Assembly: GCA_016789265.1 (NCBI GenBank)
Contig: JAEUQK010000040.1
Location: 33,059 to 97,058, forward strand
Length of the DNA stretch: 64,000 nt
Direction of reading: 5' to 3'
Source of the DNA: Blastocatellia bacterium
Lineage (GTDB): Bacteria; Acidobacteriota; Blastocatellia; Pyrinomonadales; Pyrinomonadaceae
The translations under genes were made by a program, and so were the position numbers. Every line of letters starts with the position of its first letter. Within the stretch, counting starts at the first letter, position 1. This document shows, piece by piece, positions 58,960 through 64,000 of this stretch. The notes below the pieces were generated by a model. That model was given only the letters and a program-made list of their open reading frames with translations, had not been told where the DNA came from and made no database searches.

Positions 58960-59205
58960 ATGGGAAGGCAAATCAAACACGTACTCGCGATCCTCGGGTC
59001 TGCCGCTACGCTCGTGTGTTTGTTTTTCGCCTATTACACCGTCAGACTCGCATACGTAAATCTATTCGTGGATGACGCGGCCATCCACCGCACCGGTGGA
59101 ATGCTCTTTGGGGCCATGGTATTTCCGATTGTTACCGTTCTTTCCGGAGTTTCAGGCTACCGACTGCTTGCGCGGTCAATTCGAAAGCGGCCCGCCTCAA
59201 AATGA
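58960..59205 (+). CDS. Small two-helix membrane protein
   Basis: An 81-residue protein with two predicted helices (VLAILGSAATLVCLFFAYY and GAMVFPIVTVLSGVSGYRLL) and a basic C-terminus. Strong ribosome binding site GAGGAGGAG. No family is recognised. It is followed 18 bases later by the flavoprotein gene. Confidence 0.65.
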   Translation: MGRQIKHVLAILGSAATLVCLFFAYYTVRLAYVNLFVDDAAIHRTGGMLFGAMVFPIVTVLSGVSGYRLLARSIRKRPASK

Positions 59206-59223
59206 TCGATCCAGTTGTATGCA

Positions 59224-60489
59224 ATGAACAAGATATCGAACACTTGTTACTCATCTCATTTTGATGTGACCATCATCGGTGCCGGCCTTGCCGGTCTTCA
59301 ATGCGCCCGTGATCTAAGCGCGAAAGGCATCAGTGTTCTGCTCGTCGATCGAAAATCTGACCTCACAAAAGGCGTGCATACGACCGGTATTTTTGTTCGC
59401 AAGACGTTTGAAGATTTCGAGTTTCTCGCGGGGACGCTTGGCCGACCGATTAGAAATGTTGAGCTGTATTCGCCGAAGCTTCGATCGATGCGGCTTGAGA
59501 GCGACATGGACGAGTTTCGCATCGGCCGCATGGGGCCGCTGTACGAAAGCCTTCTCAGTGAGTGCATCGCTTCAGGCGTTGAATTCTTACCTGAAACCCG
59601 ATTTGTGTCGATCGAAACCGGTGTCAGTAGCTCGCATGTGTCCGTAATGGCTCATCATGGCGCCCGCAGTCCGCACGTAACGAGCGGCTCAACCGTCATC
59701 CTGGAAAAGAACGGCTCGCAGTTCAGCGTAAACACCAAAGTCATCGTCGGCGCCGACGGCGCAAACTCGGCGGTCGCACGGTCGCTCGGATTGGACCAGA
59801 ACCGAGAAATGATCGTCGGCTATGAAGAGGTCTATCACCGGAAAACTACTCATTCCGAATCCGTCCTGCATTGCTTTCTCGATGCCGAACTCGCTCCCGG
59901 ATATATTGCGTGGGTCGCTGACGACGGTGTGGAGATCCACATCGGCGTAGGCGGGTATTCCTCTGGATACAAGCCGAGAGAAGCGTTAGAAACATTTAAG
60001 AAGAAGATCGCGAGTAAGTTCGATCCCATGGAATTGTCGTTTGCCGAATCTCGCGGCGGGCGTATCCCGGTGGGCGGGATATTAAGACGGATCTCGAATG
60101 AGGTGGGGTTGCTGATCGGCGACGCGGCCGGTGCCGTTTCTCCGCTAACGGCAGGCGGGCTCGATCCGTGCATGCGGCTTTCGGCGTATGCGGCCGATGT
60201 GATAACTGAAAGCATCAAAACGGCCGATCCTTCCGTCTTGTCAGCCTACTCGGGCAAGGCATTTCGTTCCCGGTTCATTTCGCGGCTATGGATGCGGCGG
60301 GCGATATCTATAGCAAGGAGCCAGACGCTTTTGGAACTCGGCTGCCGTTTTCTTCGTGGAAAGCTCGGCGCCAAATTCGCGAAACATATTTTCTTTGGAC
60401 GCGGTTCATTTCCGGACGTCCATTATTTAGACGGAAGGCGGACAACCTCGTCCGCATGGTCGAAGAGAGGCAGCGGCGAGGTCGCTTAG
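59224..60489 (+). CDS. Geranylgeranyl-reductase-type FAD-dependent oxidoreductase
   Basis: A 421-residue flavoprotein. The Rossmann GxGxxG is in VTIIGAGLAGLQCARDL; FAD-contacting segments are IVGADGANSAVARSLG and LIGDAAGAVSPLTAGGLDPCMRLS. This is the geranylgeranyl reductase/halogenase-like (GR_2 or FixC) branch that reduces isoprenoid double bonds or hydroxylates aromatic rings. In bacteria it often hydrogenates menaquinone or carotenoid side chains. ATG 59224 is preferred over the TTG at 59215. Confidence 0.8.
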   Translation: MNKISNTCYSSHFDVTIIGAGLAGLQCARDLSAKGISVLLVDRKSDLTKGVHTTGIFVRKTFEDFEFLAGTLGRPIRNVELYSPKLRSMRLESDMDEFRIGRMGPLYESLLSECIASGVEFLPETRFVSIETGVSSSHVSVMAHHGARSPHVTSGSTVILEKNGSQFSVNTKVIVGADGANSAVARSLGLDQNREMIVGYEEVYHRKTTHSESVLHCFLDAELAPGYIAWVADDGVEIHIGVGGYSSGYKPREALETFKKKIASKFDPMELSFAESRGGRIPVGGILRRISNEVGLLIGDAAGAVSPLTAGGLDPCMRLSAYAADVITESIKTADPSVLSAYSGKAFRSRFISRLWMRRAISIARSQTLLELGCRFLRGKLGAKFAKHIFFGRGSFPDVHYLDGRRTTSSAWSKRGSGEVA

Positions 60490-60522
60490 ACTGCGGGCTA
60501 CGACGTCCGCGATCCCAAGATC

Positions 60523-62427
60523 ATGAAAGAACGAACAAAGACCGGATTAGAGATCCTTCAGGCCGCGGCGTTGATCGGTGTACTGGGCAATCTGCTCCTA
60601 AGGCATACGCCGTGGGGATTGAATGCGTTCATTTTCGTCACGCTTTTTGTTTCGGCACTTTTACTGCTGATGCGGCGGCACAAACCCGAATTTCTAAAAA
60701 TGACCAACCTCTCGCTGGCAGGAGCGATGATCTTTTTTGCGTCGATGTTCCTCATTCGCGATGCCGAAGAACTTTTAGTTTGGGACACGCTCGCAATACT
60801 CGTGATCATGGGAGTGCTTATACTCTCAAGCTTTGATGTGAAGGCGCGCACTGCGGGCGTATTTCACTACGCGGCCGGTTTCGTTTGGTCGGGACTAACG
60901 TCCGTGTTCGGTTCGTTCGTCCTCCTCGGCTCTGACATTGATTGGAAGGAAATGCCGGGAAACAAATTCAGCCGGGCGTTCTTTTCCGTCATCCGAGGCC
61001 TTGCGATCGCGCTTCCGCTCATCTTCATTTTTGGAGCGCTCTTTATGGCAGCCGATGCGGCTTACGAAGGACTCGTTAAACGGACGCTGAATTTCGATCT
61101 CGACGAGGTCGTCAGCCATGTGCTTATCACGTCTGCCCTGGCGTGGCTCACAGCCGGATATTTTCGCGGGGCCCTTGCCAGCCCGTTTTCAGCAGCCTTC
61201 GAAGCTAGAGCCTCGACGACGCCGGCGGAAACACGACCGGTACGGAGTGTGTCCTCTGATCCAGGCGGAAACGCGACTGTTAAGGAGCGTGGCGATCAGG
61301 CTTCAACATTCGAAACGCCTTCCGAGCAAACACCGGAGGATTCATCCTTCGTCGCCAAGGTCGCTGCCGAGCCCGGCGAAGAACCCAGTTCGCTCCCGAA
61401 CAACGCTTCCATCCTCGAACATATAAACATCAGTGAGGCGCCCGACAAGAAAAGCTTTTCTCCTAACGAAGGAGAGGTGGCAGCCGCTTCGGCTGACGGG
61501 GCGGTTGTCTCAAAAGTTGGAGTTGATCCAAGGGCTAAACGTGATTTCCAAAATCTCGATAATTCGAAATTCCCGTCCGTGTTTACGCTCGGAACCGTCG
61601 AGACGCTGATCGTCCTCGGGCTCGTCGATCTTTTATTTGTTAGCTTCGTTGCAGTCCAGCTGCCCTATCTATTTGGGGGAATGGATCTGGTTCAAAACAC
61701 GCCCGATTTCAAACTTGCCGAATACGCACGCCGCGGCTTTGGAGAACTTGTCGCGGTTTCCGCACTTGTCTTGCCGATGCTGCTTCTTTCTCACTGGCTG
61801 CTTCGAAAAGACGGGAGCAGGGTCGAAGCCATTTTCAAGGTACTCTCGATCGTTCAGATCGCTCTGCTTTTTGTGGTAATGGCTTCGGCGGTCCAGCGTC
61901 TCGTATTGCTCACCGGCGAACTCGGCTACGGCTTGACGACCGTCCGATTTTACCCGATGGTGCTCATGACCTGGCTCGCAGTCGTATTCGTCTGGTTTGC
62001 GTTTACCGTCTTGCGAGGAGCTCGTAACTTTTTCGCCTGGGGCGCACTCTGGTCGGCGATCGTCATACTAGGCGCGACCAATCTCTTAAACCCTCATGCA
62101 TTCATCGTCAAAACTAATATCGATCTCATGAATCAGGGCCGCGAATTTGACGCAGTCTATAACTCGAACTTGAGTGATGATGCGGTCCCGGTATTGCTCG
62201 AGGCGTTACCAACAATGAGTTTGCAGGATCGATGCATCGTTGCATCGAGTATCCATTATCGTTATCGGCAACTCGGTCAACAGACCGACCTCCGGTCATT
62301 CAATATCGGCAGAAGATCGGTATTCAGACAACTCCGCGAAAACGATGAGTTACTGCATCAGACCGAAGGCTGTCCTGAAGCGCTGAAGAACGACAAGAAT
62401 CCTGATGGCTCACAAATAAACGAATGA
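60523..62427 (+). CDS. DUF4153/DUF4173-like multi-pass membrane protein with an in-frame repeat insertion
   Basis: A 634-residue protein. N-terminal helices (about 10-225) and C-terminal helices (about 345-560) fit the DUF4153 family, ending with a soluble C-terminal segment. A 120-residue Ser/Glu/Pro-rich cytoplasmic or periplasmic stretch (about 228-345) separates them; most relatives have a shorter linker. Within it lies KKSFSPNEGEVAAASADGAV, encoded by a palindromic repeat element (61449-61515), and the rest looks like low-complexity sequence. The frame is maintained throughout. Function is unknown. Confidence 0.75.
   Translation: MKERTKTGLEILQAAALIGVLGNLLLRHTPWGLNAFIFVTLFVSALLLLMRRHKPEFLKMTNLSLAGAMIFFASMFLIRDAEELLVWDTLAILVIMGVLILSSFDVKARTAGVFHYAAGFVWSGLTSVFGSFVLLGSDIDWKEMPGNKFSRAFFSVIRGLAIALPLIFIFGALFMAADAAYEGLVKRTLNFDLDEVVSHVLITSALAWLTAGYFRGALASPFSAAFEARASTTPAETRPVRSVSSDPGGNATVKERGDQASTFETPSEQTPEDSSFVAKVAAEPGEEPSSLPNNASILEHINISEAPDKKSFSPNEGEVAAASADGAVVSKVGVDPRAKRDFQNLDNSKFPSVFTLGTVETLIVLGLVDLLFVSFVAVQLPYLFGGMDLVQNTPDFKLAEYARRGFGELVAVSALVLPMLLLSHWLLRKDGSRVEAIFKVLSIVQIALLFVVMASAVQRLVLLTGELGYGLTTVRFYPMVLMTWLAVVFVWFAFTVLRGARNFFAWGALWSAIVILGATNLLNPHAFIVKTNIDLMNQGREFDAVYNSNLSDDAVPVLLEALPTMSLQDRCIVASSIHYRYRQLGQQTDLRSFNIGRRSVFRQLRENDELLHQTEGCPEALKNDKNPDGSQINE
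61449..61515 (+). repeat. Palindromic dispersed repeat inserted in frame in the DUF4153-like gene
   Basis: The element has two hairpins: TCTCCT/AGGAGA (61459-61475) and CAGCCG-CTTC-GGCTG (61481-61495), then ACGGGGCGGTT. It resembles REP-like sequences with a CTCCTTxxxxAAGGAG core. It is related to the terminator at 11505-11539. Read in the gene frame it codes about 22 residues without a stop. Confidence 0.7.
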
Positions 62428-62551
62428 CGTAAAAAAGTCGGTGACCCTAACTCTTCATTAAGGTGTTTCTGACCTCAAATTTACGGGTACCTATGCACTA
62501 AATCCCGACGTTCATCTTCTGTCATCGAAAGTATTCGATTAAAATCAATCT

Positions 62552-63454
62552 GTGCCGGAAACCGTGACAAATTCCCGTGACTATTTTCGCGAATACCTTT
62601 CTTATGTAAGGGTAGAAAAGGGTTTAGCGTCGAATTCGCTGATAGCGTACAGGACCGATCTTGAAAAATTGAAGGAATGGTCCGAAAAGAATGGGCTGAA
62701 CCCATTGACCTTGACCCGGAACGATCTCCGGGAATGGCTGATCGATCTATCCGGAAAACGGCTTTCCGAAAACTCGAAACGTCGTCTCCTCAGTAGTTTA
62801 CGCGGCTTTTACAAATTTTTGATCTTTGAAGGACATATTAAGGAAAATCCCGCTGAGAACCTTGATTCGCCACAGAAGAGTTCTTATCTGCCGAAATTCC
62901 TGAATCAGGCCGAGGTTGAGCTGCTTTTTTCGCAGCCCGACGTCTCCACAGAGACCGGGCTTCGCGACCGGGCGATCCTGGAACTTATGTATTCAAGTGG
63001 GTTACGAGTTTCCGAGGCTGTGAACATTCAGACCCGAGACATCGATCTCGACGGCGGCGTGCTGACCTGCACCGGAAAAGGCAGCAAGACCCGCAAAGTT
63101 CCGGTCGGAGCGTCAGCAGTTGAATGGGTAAAAAGCTACCTTTCTCTTCGCCGAAAGCAGGAGAGCATTGCGGTCGAGAACCTCTTTGTCACTCCCGCGG
63201 GACGGCCGGTGAACCGGCAAATGATCCATGCGTTTATTAAGGGTTACGCTCAAAAATGCGGCCTTGAAGACGTTTCGCCGCACACACTACGTCATTCGTT
63301 TGCTACGCATCTTATTCAAAACAGGGCAGATATCCGATCTGTCCAGCAAATGCTCGGTCACGCGGACATTTCGACCACTCAGATCTACACCCACATCACA
63401 GACGCCCACTTAAAGAAGTCCTACGAAAAATTTCACCCCCGTTCTAAGGCTTAA
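62552..63454 (+). CDS. xerD: Tyrosine recombinase XerD-like
   Basis: A 300-residue recombinase starting at GTG 62552. The N-terminal SAM-like core-binding domain has YLSYVRVEKGLASNSLIAYR; the catalytic domain contains SSGLRVSEAVN (Arg), GKGSKTRKVP (Lys), SPHTLRHSFATHL (His-x-x-Arg), GHADISTTQIYTHI (His and nucleophile Tyr). Length and absence of extra domains fit chromosomal XerC/XerD proteins that resolve dimers at dif. Distance from the phage cassette (43 kb) and typical features make a phage-integrase role unlikely. Confidence 0.9.
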   Translation: MPETVTNSRDYFREYLSYVRVEKGLASNSLIAYRTDLEKLKEWSEKNGLNPLTLTRNDLREWLIDLSGKRLSENSKRRLLSSLRGFYKFLIFEGHIKENPAENLDSPQKSSYLPKFLNQAEVELLFSQPDVSTETGLRDRAILELMYSSGLRVSEAVNIQTRDIDLDGGVLTCTGKGSKTRKVPVGASAVEWVKSYLSLRRKQESIAVENLFVTPAGRPVNRQMIHAFIKGYAQKCGLEDVSPHTLRHSFATHLIQNRADIRSVQQMLGHADISTTQIYTHITDAHLKKSYEKFHPRSKA

Positions 63455-63476
63455 ATTGAAAACCGCCCGTTTAAAC

Positions 63477-63505
63477 TTGCAAGATTTACAAGCCTTCGGT
63501 AATAT
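63477..63505 (+). promoter_or_regulatory. Promoter of the tRNA-tuf operon
   Basis: TTGCAA (63477-63482), 17-base spacer, TAATAT (63500-63505). The predicted transcription start is about 63512, 48 bases before tRNA-Tyr. Confidence 0.7.
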
Positions 63506-63559
63506 TGGAAATTTGCTAATTGGCTCAAGAAGTCAGGCTTAGCAATCAATTTAAGGATT

Positions 63560-63647
63560 GCAAGGGTGGTCGAGTGGTTAATGGCACCGGGCTGTAAACC
63601 CGGCCGGCGAAAGTCGTACGTAGGTTCGAATCCTACCCCTTGCACCA
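63560..63647 (+). tRNA. tRNA-Tyr (anticodon GTA)
   Basis: Acceptor stem GCAAGGG/CCCTTGC, anticodon loop CTGTAAA, long variable arm typical of class II Tyr, T arm GTAGG-TTCGAAT-CCTAC, encoded CCA at 63645-63647. Confidence 0.95.
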
Positions 63648-63651
63648 GTGG

Positions 63652-63727
63652 GCGGGAGTAGCTCAGTTGGTAGAGCGTCAGCCTTCCAAGCTGAATGTCG
63701 CGAGTTCGAGCCTCGTCTCCCGCTCCA
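63652..63727 (+). tRNA. tRNA-Gly (anticodon TCC)
   Basis: Acceptor stem GCGGGAG/CTCCCGC, anticodon arm CAGCCTTCCAAGCTG with TCC, encoded CCA. Five bases after tRNA-Tyr. Confidence 0.95.
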
Positions 63728-63745
63728 TATATTTTTTGACAATCA

Positions 63746-63820
63746 GCCCGAGTAGCTCAGGGGTAGAGCGCTTCCTTGGTAAGGAAGAGGTCACGGGTTC
63801 AAATCCCGTCTTGGGCTCCA
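63746..63820 (+). tRNA. tRNA-Thr (anticodon GGT)
   Basis: Acceptor stem GCCCGAG/CTTGGGC, anticodon loop TTGGTAA in stem CTTCC/GGAAG, T arm ACGGG-TTCAAAT-CCCGT, encoded CCA. Confidence 0.95.
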
Positions 63821-63861
63821 TTTTGGTTTAAGACTACTAGTTACCGGAGAAGGCATAAGAG

Positions 63862-64000
63862 ATGAGCAAGGAAAAATTCGACCGTTCGAAGCCGCACGTG
63901 AACATTGGGACGATCGGGCACGTGGATCACGGGAAGACGACGTTGACGGCAGCGATCACGAAGGTGATGTCGAAGCACAATCCGAAGATGATCGTGCGAG
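63862..64000 (+). CDS. tuf: Elongation factor Tu (3' truncated by window edge)
   Basis: The first 46 residues are visible: [20 protein letters not shown], then [15 protein letters not shown], containing the GTPase P-loop GHVDHGKTT (G1). It delivers aminoacyl-tRNA to the ribosome. It follows tRNA-Tyr, -Gly and -Thr in the order of the classical tufB operon. The start ATG is preceded by GGAGAAGG at 63846-63853. The rest lies outside the window. Confidence 0.97.
   Translation, partial: MSKEKFDRSKPHVNIGTIGHVDHGKTTLTAAITKVMSKHNPKMIVR

Noticed and set aside
62552..63454. XerD-like recombinase considered as the integrase of the phage cassette.
   Set aside because: It is 43 kb away, of housekeeping length, and sits next to core genes.

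Overview
The window reads as a chromosomal segment of an Acidobacteriota member, most likely of the Blastocatellia/Pyrinomonadaceae type. The clade-level clues are a complete and a decayed member of the acidobacterial VWFA-related secreted family, a decayed Oar-like TonB-dependent receptor, an isoquinoline-oxidoreductase-type molybdoenzyme operon, and many secreted proteins with short Ala/Leu-rich signal peptides ending in AQ. The taxonomic call is inference; no 16S gene is present.

Layout. 1-8.0 kb: a stress or low-oxygen-like cluster (erythromycin-esterase-family protein, dienelactone-hydrolase-like protein, zinc-ribbon mini-protein, NAD-type formate dehydrogenase alpha subunit, PII-type cation ATPase, BCAM0308-like zinc protein). 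8-12.7 kb: secreted GH5 mannanase, TonB-receptor pseudogene, MaoC hydratase and two unrelated metallopeptidase-like proteins. 13-20.8 kb: the main accessory region. It holds a prepilin-like gene with no conventional start codon, then a leftward late-gene cassette of a P22-like temperate phage in P22 order (endolysin, holin, overlapping spanin-like pair, terminase large subunit, portal, scaffold, coat, head-completion-like protein). No tail, integrase or replication genes are seen. At its right edge lie a strong promoter with an overlapping palindrome and an excisionase-like winged-helix gene. Short palindromic repeats punctuate the cassette; one family is read in frame inside two or three phage genes.

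20.8-30.2 kb: NRDE protein, OlsB-like acyltransferase, a 1659-residue hybrid histidine kinase with nine PAS domains, a divergent NtrC-type sigma-54 activator, and a receiver-like protein lacking the phosphoacceptor Asp. 30.2-36 kb: a gene-poor gap, dipeptidyl-peptidase-IV-like S9 peptidase, a secreted protein, a VWA pseudogene. 34.6-39.5 kb: leftward iorA-iorB-cytochrome c followed by XdhC and MocA maturation factors. 39.7-51.5 kb: Slt-type lytic transglycosylase, VWFA-related protein, MenC-like enolase, SanA/YdcF protein, ParD with frameshifted ParE, secreted proteins and an SLC13/RCK transporter.

51.6-64 kb: ettA, a lipoprotein, cydAB, a winged-helix-regulated membrane-protein operon with a near-leaderless promoter, a geranylgeranyl-reductase-like flavoprotein, a DUF4153-type membrane protein carrying an in-frame repeat insertion, a XerD-type recombinase, and finally tRNA-Tyr, tRNA-Gly, tRNA-Thr and tuf, the classical translation operon. 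Intergenic spaces over 300 bases are described in the feature list.
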